This document shows positions 24,234-33,584 of a DNA stretch of 64,000 nt, one piece after another. The number at the start of each line of letters is the position of its first letter. Within the stretch, counting starts at the first letter, position 1. The translations under genes were made by a program, and so were the position numbers. The notes below the pieces were generated by a model. That model did no database searches. It was not told the origin of the DNA and was given only the letters and a program-made list of their open reading frames with translations. Source of the DNA: Nocardioides sp. dk884 (lineage in GTDB: Bacteria; Actinomycetota; Actinomycetes; Propionibacteriales; Nocardioidaceae); contig NZ_CP045649.1 in assembly GCF_009557055.1 (NCBI RefSeq), forward strand, positions 1,091,501 through 1,155,500, given 5' to 3'.

Positions 24234-25502
24234 ATGGAAGCACCTCGCCCGTCCCGATCCGGCCACCCGGTGGCCGCGGCGGTGGCGTGCGTCCACGAGG
24301 CGTTGGACGCGGTGGCTGATGCGCCGGTGTGGTCGCTGAGCGAGGCCGAGGCGGGCGCGACGCTGCTCGACCTGAGCGCCGAGATCGACCGGTTGCAGGA
24401 GCTGCGGCTACGGGTCGCGGCCCATGCCCACAGCATCGAGGTCGGCGACGCGGTCGGTGCGACCAGCACCGCCAACTGGTGGGCCCACCAATCTCGCGTG
24501 ACCCGCCCGGAGGCGCACCGGTTGATGCGCATCGCCCGGGCCCTGGACAGCGGCCACCACGACGGCGTCCGCGACGCGTTGGCCGCGGGCCGGATCCACC
24601 TGGACCAGGCACAGGTGATCATCGACGCCGTCGACGACCTGCCCGCCCACCTGGTCGCCGACGAGATCCGGGCCAGGGCTGAGGAGTTCCTCCTCGAGCA
24701 GGCGGGTGAGCACGACGCGATCACCCTGCGTCGCCTGGCCAAGGGGCTGGTCGAGGTGGCTGCGCCCGAGCAGGCCGACGCCGCCGAGGCTGCCCGGCTG
24801 GAGCGTGAGGAGGCCGCCGCCCGTGCTGCCGCCCGGCTGATGATGTCCGATGACGGGCACGGCAAGACCCACGGCCGGTTCACCATCCCCACCCACCACG
24901 CCGCGATGTTGCGCGCGGTGCTGTTGGCGATTGCCGCGCCGAAGCACCAGCACGCGGTGAACGGCGCCGGACCTATCGGGGCTGAGCGGCGGCCGGCCCC
25001 GGAGCGGATGGGGCAGGCGTTCTGCGAGTTCCTCGAGCGCTATCCGACCGACCGGCTCCCCGACGCCGGCGGGGTGGCCGCGACCATCGTGATCACGATG
25101 ACCCTCGACTCGCTCCTCGGCGGACTGCGCGCGGCGCACCTGCACACAGGCGAGACGATCTCCGCCACCGAGGCGCGACGGCTGGCGTGTGAGGCCGGGA
25201 TCGTGCCCGCCGTCCTCGATGGCCAGGGACGCCCCCTGGACGTCGGACGCAAGCGCCGTCTGCACACCAAGGCCCACCGCGTCGCACTTGCGCTACGCGA
25301 CGGCGGGTGCACCGCCGAAGGGTGTGACTGGCCGCCGGGCCTGTGCCACGCCCACCACGACCTGCCCTGGTCCCGCGGCGGCACCACCAGCGTGGTCAAC
25401 GGCCGCCTTCTCTGTCCCCGCCACCACGCCCGGGCCCACGACCCCGCCTACGAGACCAAGACCCTCGCCGGCGGCAAGCTCACCTTCCACCGGCGCTGTT
25501 AG
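24234..25502 (+). CDS. DUF222 / HNH endonuclease domain protein (13E12 type)
   Basis: 422 residues from ATG 24234; a TTG 12 bases earlier is in frame but less likely. The long N-terminal helical region is DUF222 (LSAEIDRLQELRLRVAAHA, RPEAHRLMRIARAL). The C-terminus has an HNH motif, CHAHHDLPWSRGG then NGRLLCPRHHARAHD, with a preceding CTAEGCDW pair that binds zinc. Actinobacterial genomes carry many copies, named after the mycobacterial REP13E12 element. Nuclease activity is predicted from the fold; biological role is unknown. A diverged paralogue lies at 61734. Confidence 0.88.
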   Translation: MEAPRPSRSGHPVAAAVACVHEALDAVADAPVWSLSEAEAGATLLDLSAEIDRLQELRLRVAAHAHSIEVGDAVGATSTANWWAHQSRVTRPEAHRLMRIARALDSGHHDGVRDALAAGRIHLDQAQVIIDAVDDLPAHLVADEIRARAEEFLLEQAGEHDAITLRRLAKGLVEVAAPEQADAAEAARLEREEAAARAAARLMMSDDGHGKTHGRFTIPTHHAAMLRAVLLAIAAPKHQHAVNGAGPIGAERRPAPERMGQAFCEFLERYPTDRLPDAGGVAATIVITMTLDSLLGGLRAAHLHTGETISATEARRLACEAGIVPAVLDGQGRPLDVGRKRRLHTKAHRVALALRDGGCTAEGCDWPPGLCHAHHDLPWSRGGTTSVVNGRLLCPRHHARAHDPAYETKTLAGGKLTFHRRC

Positions 25503-26090
25503 GCCGACCAGTCCGTGCCTGGTGCGTCATGCGGTGGCCGTCTGCCGCATGCCGTCCTCACTGCCTGACTGCCGCAGCCGGGTTGCGGGATCGCCGTTAC
25601 GAGGGGTCCGGCATGTCCCCAACGCGGCGAACGACGCACCTGCCTGACCCAGTCCTCGGGAAACTCCGTCGACGTGGGAGATCGAGAGTCCGTACCCTCG
25701 AGGTCTCGCCTCACCCCTGGGGCGGACGGGCTACGGCAGGTACTGACCCTGTGTGGCGACCGTGATCCGTAAACAGTGGTACGACCACATCGGCAGGGGT
25801 TGCCCGGCGGACCGGTCGACCGACCGGGTCCGCCGGAGTCCTCAGCGGCGGGATGCTCAGGCGCCGAGCGCGCGCGCCGCCGAGCGGCGCCGGCTCTTCG
25901 ATCGCGTCGCCTTCGACCGGGTCTCCTCGCATGCCTCCCCGCAAGACCGTGGCCACCCGCCTGGACGCGGCCGGGACCAGCGCCCGCTCGCCGACCGGCT
26001 CGGCCACCGCAACACACAGCCACACGGCGTCACGAGTCTGCGCCTCAGATCGAACATAGGGACGCACTCCGTAAGGCAGAATCCCGGCTC
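25503..26090. other. 588-base stretch without a recognisable gene
   Basis: Short frames exist on both strands (for example minus 25711-26067) but none shows a domain, a ribosome site or a consistent codon bias. A CAGAAT box near 26077-26082 may serve the following gene. Nothing else is seen. Confidence 0.4.
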
Positions 26091-26930
26091 GTGCCCCACA
26101 TGCTGGACCTCGGGTCCCGGAAGTTCTGGCGGATCACCGGCCGACGTGTCGACCTCGAGGGCCGCGAGCGGTGGCTCGACGCGCCGGTGAGCCGGTCGCC
26201 GCGGGTCAGCACCGAGTGGCTCGAGGCCGAGGCGGCGCGGCACGGAGGAGCGCTGGGGGCCGAAGACCCGGAGGCCGGGCTGCTGCCGACGATGTCCGTC
26301 CTGGACGGTCCCGGGTTCGATGCGGATCGGCTGCACCCGGACGTGCGCCACTTCTACGAGCACACGGCGTCCTGGCGGATGGAGGTGTGGACCGGCTGGT
26401 CGCCGCTCTTCTGGCCTGGAGGGGAGCTGGTGTCGCGGCTGTGGGGGCGCCGCGTCGAACAGCTCGCCCTGCCGATGCGACCGCTGGACGTCGCTCGTGG
26501 CATGGACAGTCGGGTCACGCCGATCCGAGACCGCGACAAGGTCCAGGTCGCGGCGGCCTGGACACGCACCCTGCGCGGCAACGGGCGGCCGGTGTTCAGC
26601 GGTGCCTACTCATCCCGGACACTCCCCGGAGCCGATCGCCCCAGCGTCCACGTCGCGTTCCCCCTCGAGTCCGGCAACGTCCAGGTCTTCCTCCGCCCCT
26701 CGGTCGTCGGCGATGGAGGTCTCCTCCTGGAGTCGACGCGCGGCCGGTTCGGCGAGGACGGGGCGTACGTCGTCGTCCGCGACCGGGCAGCTCACGCCGC
26801 CCGGGTCCCGTTGCACGAGACCTTCCACATGTACGTCGACGCCCACGGCGTGCTGCGCACCGACCACGAGCTGCGGCTGTGGTCCGCGCCGGCGGTCCGG
26901 CTCCACTACAAACTCGAGCGCGCTTCGTGA
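26091..26930 (+). CDS. Conserved-looking protein of unknown function
   Basis: 279 residues from GTG 26091; ATG 26100 is an alternative. No signal peptide or clear membrane helix is seen, apart from a short aromatic stretch WTGWSPLFWPGG. The rest is mixed alpha/beta with ETFHMYVDAHGVLRTDH near the C-terminus. I do not recognise the family. A 4-base overlap with the next CrtA-like gene indicates coupled translation and a shared role, possibly modification of a lipid or carotenoid-like substrate; that is only inference. Confidence 0.55.
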   Translation: MPHMLDLGSRKFWRITGRRVDLEGRERWLDAPVSRSPRVSTEWLEAEAARHGGALGAEDPEAGLLPTMSVLDGPGFDADRLHPDVRHFYEHTASWRMEVWTGWSPLFWPGGELVSRLWGRRVEQLALPMRPLDVARGMDSRVTPIRDRDKVQVAAAWTRTLRGNGRPVFSGAYSSRTLPGADRPSVHVAFPLESGNVQVFLRPSVVGDGGLLLESTRGRFGEDGAYVVVRDRAAHAARVPLHETFHMYVDAHGVLRTDHELRLWSAPAVRLHYKLERAS

Positions 26931-27643
26931 CGATCCACAGCTTCCACCTCGCCGAGGTCCCACGCCTGGTCGGGGCGCGTGCGCTCCTGCGGCCACCGAC
27001 GCCCAGTTCGTCGCCGGGCCTCGACCACCTCGAGTGCCTGTCGCTCATGCGGCTCGGCGCGCCAGTGATCTCGCCCGATCGGCTGCAACTGGGCCGGTTG
27101 GCGGTCTTCGCACAGTGGCAGGACGAGGAGGCGCTCACCCAGTTCCTGGCGCGCGACGCGCTGGGACGAGTGCTGGCCGACGGATGGCACGTACGCCTTG
27201 AGTTCATGCGCCGGTGGTCGAGCATTGCCGCTCTGCCGGGCCTGCCGGTGCGCGCCGGCACGTGGGAGCAGGACGAGCCCGTCGTGGCCGTCACGCTGGC
27301 CCGGATGAGACTGCCGGAGGTGCCGCGGTTCCTGCGACACGGCAGGCCCGTGGAGCGACTGGTACGGGACCACCCGGGCGTCACTCTCGCGGTCGCCGGC
27401 ATCCGACCGCCGCGGACCATCTCGACGTTCTCGGTCTGGCACAGCGTGCGTCAGATGGTGGAGATGGTTCACGGACGCTCGGACGTGCCCGACCCGGACC
27501 GGCACGCGGCGGCGATGCGTGAGCGGAAGCGCCGCGACTTCCACCACGAGTTCGCGACCTACCGCTTCCGTCCCCTGTCCGAGCACGGTTGCTGGGAGGG
27601 TCGTACGGGCATCGTGCCCGCCACGACCGCGCCGTCCGACTGA
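26927..27643 (+). CDS. Spheroidene monooxygenase (CrtA)-like protein
   Basis: 238 residues from GTG 26927, which overlaps the preceding stop (GTGA). The C-terminal half has a segment ISTFSVWHSVRQMVEMVHG, then RHAAAMRERKRRDFHHEFATYRF, which strongly resembles the CrtA family: SxSxW, then histidine-rich helix, then FxxxFxxYRF. CrtA of purple bacteria is a heme-containing oxygenase that adds keto groups to acyclic carotenoids. No other carotenoid biosynthesis genes are adjacent, but a CrtI-like FAD oxidoreductase lies at 27933-29516. The substrate may be a different lipid. Confidence 0.6.
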   Translation: MTIHSFHLAEVPRLVGARALLRPPTPSSSPGLDHLECLSLMRLGAPVISPDRLQLGRLAVFAQWQDEEALTQFLARDALGRVLADGWHVRLEFMRRWSSIAALPGLPVRAGTWEQDEPVVAVTLARMRLPEVPRFLRHGRPVERLVRDHPGVTLAVAGIRPPRTISTFSVWHSVRQMVEMVHGRSDVPDPDRHAAAMRERKRRDFHHEFATYRFRPLSEHGCWEGRTGIVPATTAPSD

Positions 27644-27726
27644 TCGGCCGGCTCCTGGCCCGCCAGATCGGCGGAGAAGGAGCGTCCGGTGCCCGCGACG
27701 TTCTGGGCAGACGGGGGGAACGAAAA

Positions 27727-27760
27727 AGCCCCTGACCAGCGTTTCCGCTGGTCAGGGGCT
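27727..27760 (-). terminator. Intrinsic terminator of tRNA-Lys
   Basis: A 15-bp perfect stem (27727-27741 with 27746-27760, 4-base loop). On the minus strand, it is followed directly by five T residues, a classical rho-independent terminator just past the 3' end of the tRNA. Confidence 0.85.
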
Positions 27761-27768
27761 ATCTCTTG

Positions 27769-27841
<73 letters not shown>

Positions 27842-27932
27842 CCGGTGAAGCGAGTGAAACAGTACCAGTGGCTGCGCCTCGTGGAAAATCCGGAGGGCAT
27901 GACCCGCGCCACAGGGCCGCCACCTCCCCGCG

Positions 27933-29516
27933 TCAGCGGCTCTCCAGCACCGCCCGGGCGGCGTCGTGGCCGCCCAGCCCGGAGACCGCGCCGCCGCGTC
28001 GCGCGCCCGATCCGCACAGCAGCACCGAGTCCAGGCCGGTCTGCACGCCCCAGCGCTGGGCGGGGGTCTCCAGACGGGCGCGGTCCGGTGCCCAGGGCCA
28101 GTCCAGCGGGCCGTGGAAGATGTGTCCGCCGGGCATGGCCAGGTCGGCCTCGATCTCGTGGGGCACCTTGGCCTCGAGGCAGGGGTTCCCCTCGCCGTCG
28201 CGGGCCAGGCAGGAGGCGATCGGCTCGGCGAGGTGCTCGTCCAGCGACGCGAGCGCGCGGGCCACGGCGAGCGCCTTGGCGCCGGGGTCGTCGGTGAACA
28301 GCGGCGCCGGGGTGTGCAGGCCGAAGTAGGTCAGCGTGTGGGTGCCGGCGGGGGCGTCCGCGCCGAGGATCGAGGGGTCGCTCAGCGAGTGGCAGTAGAC
28401 CTCGCCCGGCAGCACCTCCGGGACCCGCCCGGCCGCCGCGTCGGCGTACGCCGCCTCGAGGCGGGAGTAGTCCTCGGAGAGGTGCAGGGTGCCGGCGAAG
28501 GCGACCGCCGGGTCGGCGCCGCTGCGCAGCCGGGGCAGCCGGTCCAGCAGCAGGTTGATCTTGAGCTGCGAGCCGACCGGCTTGGTCTCCGGGTCGGCCT
28601 CCTCGCCGAGCAGGATCTGCAGCACCCACGGCGCGACGTTGGCCAGCACGTGGCCGGCGCTCACCGTGCGGCGCTGTCCGTCGCCGTCCCAGGTGACCTC
28701 GGCGCCGTCCGCGCCGCCGCGGATCGCGTGCACCCCGGCGGAGGTGATGATCTCGGCGCCCGCCTCGCTCGCCGACCGGGCCAGGGCGTCGGTGACCGCG
28801 CCCATCCCGCCGACCGGCACCCGCCACTCGCCGGTGCCGTTGCCGACCAGGTGGTAGAGGAAGCAGCGGTTCTGCTCCAGAGACTCCGCTCGCATCGAGG
28901 CGAAGGTGCCGATCAGCGCGTCGGTCGCGACGACCCCGCGCACGGTGTCGTCGGCGAAGCGCGCCTCGATCGTCTCCCCGAGCGGGCGCTGCACCAGGTC
29001 GCGCCACACCCCGGCGTCCACCTGCTCGCGCACGTACCGCTCGGTCGGCAGCGGCTCCATCAGCGTGGGGGCCACGGCGGCCGCGAGGGTGCCGACGTCG
29101 GCGTAGAAGCGCTGCCATGCGGCGTACTCCTCCTCACCGCCGGTGAGCGCGCGGAACGACTCGCGCGTCGCGGGGCCCTCCGGGCGCTCGACCAGCAGCC
29201 CGCCGGAGTGCCCGCCGCGCGTCCAGGGCGTGTACGACGCGGTCGTGCGTGAGGTCAGCGCGATGTCCAGGCCGAGCTCCTCGACCAGCCGCGTCGGCAT
29301 CAGCGAGACCAGGTAGGAGTAGCGCGAGAGCCGGGCGTCGCGACCGGCGAACGCCTGGGCCGACACCGCCGCGCCGCCCACGTGGTCGAGCCGCTCGAGC
29401 ACCAGGACCGAGAGGCCGGCGCGGGCGAGGTAGGCGGCGGAGACCAGGCCGTTGTGCCCGCCTCCGACCACCACGACGTCGTAGTGCTGGCGGCGGGGAG
29501 GGTGTGCGTTGCTCAC
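27933..29516 (-). CDS. FAD-dependent oxidoreductase, phytoene desaturase/PYROXD2-like
   Basis: 527 residues from ATG 29516. The N-terminus DVVVVGGGHNGLVSAAYLA is the FAD-binding Rossmann loop, followed by VLVLERLDHVGGAA, typical of the amine oxidase/CrtI superfamily. The C-terminus LLCGSGARRGGAVSGLGGHDAAR is the second FAD motif. The length and the early GHNGL variant are like PYROXD2-type carotenoid-desaturase relatives, not classical CrtI. It is soluble or membrane-peripheral. Role is unknown; the CrtA-like gene is 290 bases away but on the other strand, with tRNA-Lys between. Confidence 0.82.
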   Translation of the reverse strand: MSNAHPPRRQHYDVVVVGGGHNGLVSAAYLARAGLSVLVLERLDHVGGAAVSAQAFAGRDARLSRYSYLVSLMPTRLVEELGLDIALTSRTTASYTPWTRGGHSGGLLVERPEGPATRESFRALTGGEEEYAAWQRFYADVGTLAAAVAPTLMEPLPTERYVREQVDAGVWRDLVQRPLGETIEARFADDTVRGVVATDALIGTFASMRAESLEQNRCFLYHLVGNGTGEWRVPVGGMGAVTDALARSASEAGAEIITSAGVHAIRGGADGAEVTWDGDGQRRTVSAGHVLANVAPWVLQILLGEEADPETKPVGSQLKINLLLDRLPRLRSGADPAVAFAGTLHLSEDYSRLEAAYADAAAGRVPEVLPGEVYCHSLSDPSILGADAPAGTHTLTYFGLHTPAPLFTDDPGAKALAVARALASLDEHLAEPIASCLARDGEGNPCLEAKVPHEIEADLAMPGGHIFHGPLDWPWAPDRARLETPAQRWGVQTGLDSVLLCGSGARRGGAVSGLGGHDAARAVLESR

Positions 29517-29611
29517 GCCTGCAACCTAGGCGACCGCGCGGAAACCCGGCACGCAGCAGTGTCGCCGTGGTGGGATGTGCGCGGGCATGAGGCACCCGGG
29601 GAGGGGTGGAG

Positions 29612-31615
29612 GTGAACGCGTCGGCGGGGGTCCGCGTCCCGGCACTGGTGGTGCTGTTGGCCGTGACGGGGTTCGTGGCCGTCCAGGCCGCACCCAGTGA
29701 CGGGCACGTGATCGGGATCTGGCCGGCCGGCCTGGCCACCGTGGTGGTCCTCGCCGCCGACCGCCGCTGGCGGACCCCGTTGACGCTCGTGATCATGCTC
29801 CTCGCCCTGGCGACCATCTGGGGCGGCGGGCGGCCGGCCGAGGTGGCGCTGGGCTACGCCCTCGGCATCGCGGCGGAGACGTGCGTCGCGGTGCGCCTGC
29901 TCGGCCGCGGCCACCACGGTCGCCCCCGGCTGATCGACGACAGCGACCTGGTGCGCTACTTCCTGGCGACGGCCGCGGCGGGTCTGGTCGCGGGCGTCGT
30001 GGCGGCCCTGACCTCGGTCCTCACCGGCTGGGGCACACCGTGGTTCGTCGGGCTGGGGATCGGGGTCGCCCACTGGGCCTCGCAGCTGTGTGTGGTTCCG
30101 GTGTTCGCCCGCCTGCCCGCCCATGGGGCCGTGGCCCGGCGGCGCGAACGGGTGGCGCAGTGGCTGACGATCCTGGTGGTCGTCCCGGTGGTCTTCATCC
30201 CGCGGGACTTCCCGAGCCTGGCGTTCGTCGTGATCCCGCTGCTGGCCTGGACGGCGCTGCGCAGTCGCCCGATGGAGGCGTTGGTGCAGATGTGGGCGGT
30301 GGTCGGGTGCGCCATCGCGATGACCACCTTCGACCTCGGGCCGTTCGCCGGGGCGCCGGCGCTCTACGGCCTCGACCACGACACCCGCGGGGTCCTGCTC
30401 GCGCTGTACGCCGCGACCTGCGCGCTGATCGTCGTACCCCTCGTGCAGCGCGTCGGCGTGCACATCGCCACCTCGCGGGCCGCGCGCGGGGAGCGGGACC
30501 GGCTGCAGAACGTCGTGCGCAGCACCCCGGGCGTGGCGATCATCGGCACCGACCCGGTGGGCCGGGTGACCCTGTTCAACCCCGGCGCCGAGAGCCTGCT
30601 CGGCTACAGCGCCGAGGAGATGCTCGGCAGCCCGATCGAGAGGCTCTTCTCACCGGAGTCGATCCGGCTCAAGGCCGCCGAGGTCGGGGTGTCCGACGAC
30701 TTCGTCTCGGTCGTCCGCGCGCTCGTCGACCCCGCCGTCGGGCAGACCTCGCTGCGGTTCCTGCGACGTGACGGCGAGGAGCGCGACCACGTGCTCACCC
30801 TCTCGCGCATCACCGCCGACGACGGCGCCACTCTCGGCTTCGTCAGCACCTCCGAGGACGTCACCGAGCGGCTCCAGGCCGAGAACGCGCTCAAGCAGGC
30901 CGTCGAGCGGCTGCGCCAGGTCGACGCGGTCAAGGACGCCTTCGTCTCCAGCGTCAGCCACGAGCTGCGCACGCCGATCACCAGCATCCAGGGCTACCTG
31001 GAGCTGCTCGAGGACGGCTCGTACGGCGACCTCAACGCCCCCCAGCTCAACGCGGTACGCCGGGTGGCCGGCAACAGCCGGCGCCTGCTCGGCCTCATCG
31101 ACGACCTGCTCACGCTGTCGAAGATGCAGGAGGAGTCCTCGATCGTGGTCGTCGAGCGGGCCTTCGACCTGCGGCTTGCCGTCGAGACGGGCTACGGACT
31201 GGTCACGCCGGTCCTGGAGCGCCGCCGGCTCACGATGAGCCTGAGCCTGCCCTCCGAGCCGGTGCCGTTCCTCGGCGACCGGGACATGGTGGAGCGGCTG
31301 GTGGTCAACCTGGTCGGCAACGCGGTGAAGTTCACCCCCGACGAGGGGACCGTGGCGGTGGCCCTCGAGATCGACGGCGAGGAGACCCTGCTGCGGGTCA
31401 CCGACACCGGCATCGGGATCCCGCTGGAGGAGCAGCAGCACCTCTTCCAGCGGTTCTTCCGCTCCGAGCTCGCCCAGAAGCACGCCATCCAGGGCAGCGG
31501 GCTGGGGCTGTCGATCTCCCGGGCAGTGGTCGAGCGGCACCGCGGCACCATCGATGTGGTCTCCGACACCGGCGCCGGGACCACGTTCGTCGTGCGGATG
31601 CCGCTGGTCGCCTGA
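29612..31615 (+). CDS. MASE1-PAS sensor histidine kinase
   Basis: 667 residues. GTG 29612 is chosen because GGGGAGG (29598-29604) is 7 bases upstream; GTG 29606 is also in frame. Residues about 5-275 form eight hydrophobic helices with an IWPAGLATVVV segment typical of MASE1 sensors. A PAS domain (about 295-405; IIGTDPVGRVTLFNPGAE) follows, then HisKA with phospho-acceptor His450 in SSVSHELRTP, and a HATPase domain with NLVGNAVKFTP, DTGIGIP and GSGLGLSISRAV. It senses an unknown signal and autophosphorylates. No response regulator gene is adjacent, so it is an orphan kinase. Confidence 0.9.
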   Translation: MNASAGVRVPALVVLLAVTGFVAVQAAPSDGHVIGIWPAGLATVVVLAADRRWRTPLTLVIMLLALATIWGGGRPAEVALGYALGIAAETCVAVRLLGRGHHGRPRLIDDSDLVRYFLATAAAGLVAGVVAALTSVLTGWGTPWFVGLGIGVAHWASQLCVVPVFARLPAHGAVARRRERVAQWLTILVVVPVVFIPRDFPSLAFVVIPLLAWTALRSRPMEALVQMWAVVGCAIAMTTFDLGPFAGAPALYGLDHDTRGVLLALYAATCALIVVPLVQRVGVHIATSRAARGERDRLQNVVRSTPGVAIIGTDPVGRVTLFNPGAESLLGYSAEEMLGSPIERLFSPESIRLKAAEVGVSDDFVSVVRALVDPAVGQTSLRFLRRDGEERDHVLTLSRITADDGATLGFVSTSEDVTERLQAENALKQAVERLRQVDAVKDAFVSSVSHELRTPITSIQGYLELLEDGSYGDLNAPQLNAVRRVAGNSRRLLGLIDDLLTLSKMQEESSIVVVERAFDLRLAVETGYGLVTPVLERRRLTMSLSLPSEPVPFLGDRDMVERLVVNLVGNAVKFTPDEGTVAVALEIDGEETLLRVTDTGIGIPLEEQQHLFQRFFRSELAQKHAIQGSGLGLSISRAVVERHRGTIDVVSDTGAGTTFVVRMPLVA

Positions 31616-32134
31616 TCAGCGTCCCGACCTGGCGGCGGCGCTGCGCACCAGCGACGTGACCACGACGACGCTGAACACGATCAGCCCGCACACCAGGGCG
31701 CGGGCCAGCTGCCCCTCGGCGTGCACGTCCCCGTAGCCGACCGTGGCCATGGTGCTGAGGGTGAAGTAGAGCGCGTCGGTGCGGGTGCTGAGGCCCTCGA
31801 ACTGGCGAGGGGCCAGCAGCTCGACGAGGTAGAACGCCAGCGAGAACGCCGCCACCAGCGCCACCACCATGATCGTCAGTACGCCGCCGGCGCGCATCTC
31901 GGCGCCCCGGCGGACGTGGCGCAGCTCGAGCACCATCGCACCCCCGACCAGGGCGAGGCCGGCCACCGTCAGCAGCAGGCTGATCGCGATGCCGGCGGTG
32001 GAGCCCGCCCACCCGACGGGGAACGCGAAGTAGGCGACCAGCACGCCGAGGGCGGCCCAGGCCGGGTGCTGCCACCGCGCGACGCCGCGAGCGCCGCCGG
32101 GAGTGTGCGGCTCGTCGTACGGCTCGTCGGCCAC
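31616..32134 (-). CDS. Two-pore-loop-type potassium channel family protein
   Basis: 172 residues from GTG 32134, 4 bases after GAGGAGGT. The frame is open upstream without useful content. Four hydrophobic helices are seen; between the last two lies a pore helix and filter STMATVGYGDV (about 31727-31755), matching the potassium selectivity signature TVGYGD. There is no cytoplasmic RCK regulatory domain. It probably conducts potassium across the inner membrane. It ends right next to the kinase stop on the opposite strand, so transcription converges. Confidence 0.87.
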   Translation of the reverse strand: MADEPYDEPHTPGGARGVARWQHPAWAALGVLVAYFAFPVGWAGSTAGIAISLLLTVAGLALVGGAMVLELRHVRRGAEMRAGGVLTIMVVALVAAFSLAFYLVELLAPRQFEGLSTRTDALYFTLSTMATVGYGDVHAEGQLARALVCGLIVFSVVVVTSLVRSAAARSGR

Positions 32135-32168
32135 GGCGACCTCCTCGTGGGGTGAGTGGCGGGATCGC

Positions 32169-32546
32169 TCAGGGAGGGGGTGCCGGCAGCCCGAGGACCT
32201 CGGCGCGATGGAGGTAGAAGGTGCGGAAGAAGTCTTGGAGGTTGGCCTTGAGCTTGCCCTCGAACAGGGCGGCAGCCGGCACGTAGGCCTTGGTTTCTGA
32301 GTTGCGGGTCTTGAGCTTGAAAGCCTCCATGTCGCCGAATTCCGCATAGGTGCCGCCGGGGCCGCCGGCGAGCTCGTCACTGTGCGCGATGTACCACTCG
32401 GCCCAGGCAGGGTCTTCGCGCAGGAGGGCTCGCCAGGCTTTGTCGTACGTCGCCACGAGCTTGCGGTACTTGCGCCACCTCAGCTCTTGGGCGGAGAAGG
32501 CGGTGCTGATGCCTGGGAAGCGATCCCGTTGGCGGAGCTGCGTCAC
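32169..32546 (-). CDS. Hypothetical protein, unrecognised
   Basis: 125 residues from GTG 32546, 5 bases after GGGAGGT. It is rich in charged and aromatic residues (ELRWRKYRKLVATYDKAWRALL, shown here as parts: RWRKYRKLV and YDKAWRALL) and predicted helical. GC content and codon choice are less extreme than in neighbouring genes. No domain is recognised. It lies between tRNA-His and the potassium channel gene; acquisition by transfer next to a tRNA is possible but no integrase or attachment repeat is visible. Confidence 0.5.
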   Translation of the reverse strand: MTQLRQRDRFPGISTAFSAQELRWRKYRKLVATYDKAWRALLREDPAWAEWYIAHSDELAGGPGGTYAEFGDMEAFKLKTRNSETKAYVPAAALFEGKLKANLQDFFRTFYLHRAEVLGLPAPPP

Positions 32547-32643
32547 GCTGACCTCCCGAGGGTGATTGCGGTCAGGGGCACTGTCCCATCCCGGGGGATC
32601 GCTGGCCACCGCCTGGGAGATGCCCGGCGGTTGCGAAAATGAG

Positions 32644-32678
32644 TCGAGCCCCTGACCTGGTCCAGGTCAGGGGCTCGA
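32644..32678 (-). terminator. Terminator of tRNA-His
   Basis: A 17-bp perfect inverted repeat (32644-32660 with 32662-32678) just past the tRNA 3' end. On the minus strand it leads into CATTTTC. Its inner sequence AGCCCCTGACC is shared with the tRNA-Lys terminator. Confidence 0.75.
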
Positions 32679-32683
32679 TCACA

Positions 32684-32760
32684 TGGGGTGAGTAACGGGA
32701 CTTGAACCCGCGACATCTGCGACCACAACGCAGCGCTCTACCAGCTGAGCTATACCCACC
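32684..32760 (-). tRNA. tRNA-His (GTG anticodon), CCA encoded
   Basis: The minus strand gives a cloverleaf with acceptor GTGGGTA/TACTCAC, discriminator C, anticodon loop TTGTGGT with GTG, and T-arm GGTTCAAGTCCC. The extra G at position -1, characteristic of tRNA-His, is base 32760. CCA lies at 32684-32686. Confidence 0.95.
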
Positions 32761-32804
32761 ATCAGCTCCGGCGAGGCCGGTAGCCGAGGACGAGTGTAGG
32801 GGAA

Positions 32805-33452
32805 CTACTCGCCCGGTGTGGAATCGGGGGCGTCACCCGGTCGCGGGAGGCCGGTGATCGACCCGCCGTGCTTGTCGGCGAGCTCCTTGGCGGTGGCGCT
32901 GTCGATGCCGGGGGAGGGCAGGAACACGGCCTCGCGGTAGTAGCGCAGCTCCTCGATGCTCTCCTGGATGTCGGCGAGCGCGCGGTGGTTGCCCTGCTTG
33001 GCCGGGGCCTGGAAGTACGCCCGGGGGAACCAGCGGCGCGAGAGCTCCTTGATCGAGGAGACATCGACGATGCGGTAGTGCAGGAACGACTCCAGGGCGG
33101 GCATGTCGCGGGCGATGAACATGCGGTCGGTCGCCACGGTGTTGCCCGCCAGCGGGGGGCGGCTGCCGTCGGGGCAGTGCTCGCGGATGTAGGCGAGGGT
33201 GCGCTCCTCGGCCTCGGCGAGGGTCACGCCGGCGGCGAGCTCCTCGAGCAGTCCGGACTTCTCGTGCATGTCGCGCACGAAGTCGCCCATCTGGTCCAAC
33301 GCCTCCTGCGGAGGGCGGATGACGATGTCCACGCCCTCCCCGAGCACGTTGAGATCGAAGTCGGTCACCAGGGCCGCCACCTCGATCAGCGCGTCCGCGC
33401 CGAGGTCGAGGCCGGTCATCTCACAGTCGATCCATACGAGTCGGTCATTCAC
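32805..33452 (-). CDS. orn: Oligoribonuclease
   Basis: 215 residues from GTG 33452; a TAGGCT box 8 bases upstream on the minus strand points to a leaderless mRNA. The frame is open upstream but unrelated. DEDDh exonuclease motifs are clear: [12 protein letters not shown] (Exo I), [16 protein letters not shown] (Exo II) and [17 protein letters not shown] (Exo III with the catalytic His and Asp). It degrades 2-5 nt RNAs and pGpG to mononucleotides in the cytoplasm. The C-terminal tail is about 30 residues longer than in E. coli Orn. Confidence 0.93.
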   Translation of the reverse strand: MNDRLVWIDCEMTGLDLGADALIEVAALVTDFDLNVLGEGVDIVIRPPQEALDQMGDFVRDMHEKSGLLEELAAGVTLAEAEERTLAYIREHCPDGSRPPLAGNTVATDRMFIARDMPALESFLHYRIVDVSSIKELSRRWFPRAYFQAPAKQGNHRALADIQESIEELRYYREAVFLPSPGIDSATAKELADKHGGSITGLPRPGDAPDSTPGE

Positions 33453-33584
33453 GTCGAGTGAGCCTAGGCCACGGCACCCACCGGGCCCGACCTCCCGGGC
33501 GCCGCCCGTGCGGGAAGTTGGTCCCGCGGACCGAGGGCTGAGGCCTCTCAGCAAGGACTCAGGCCATCTGCCTACGGTGAACCC

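Noticed and set aside
25711..26067. Minus-strand 118-residue frame in the gap after the HNH gene
   Set aside because: No ribosome site, no domain and unconvincing composition.
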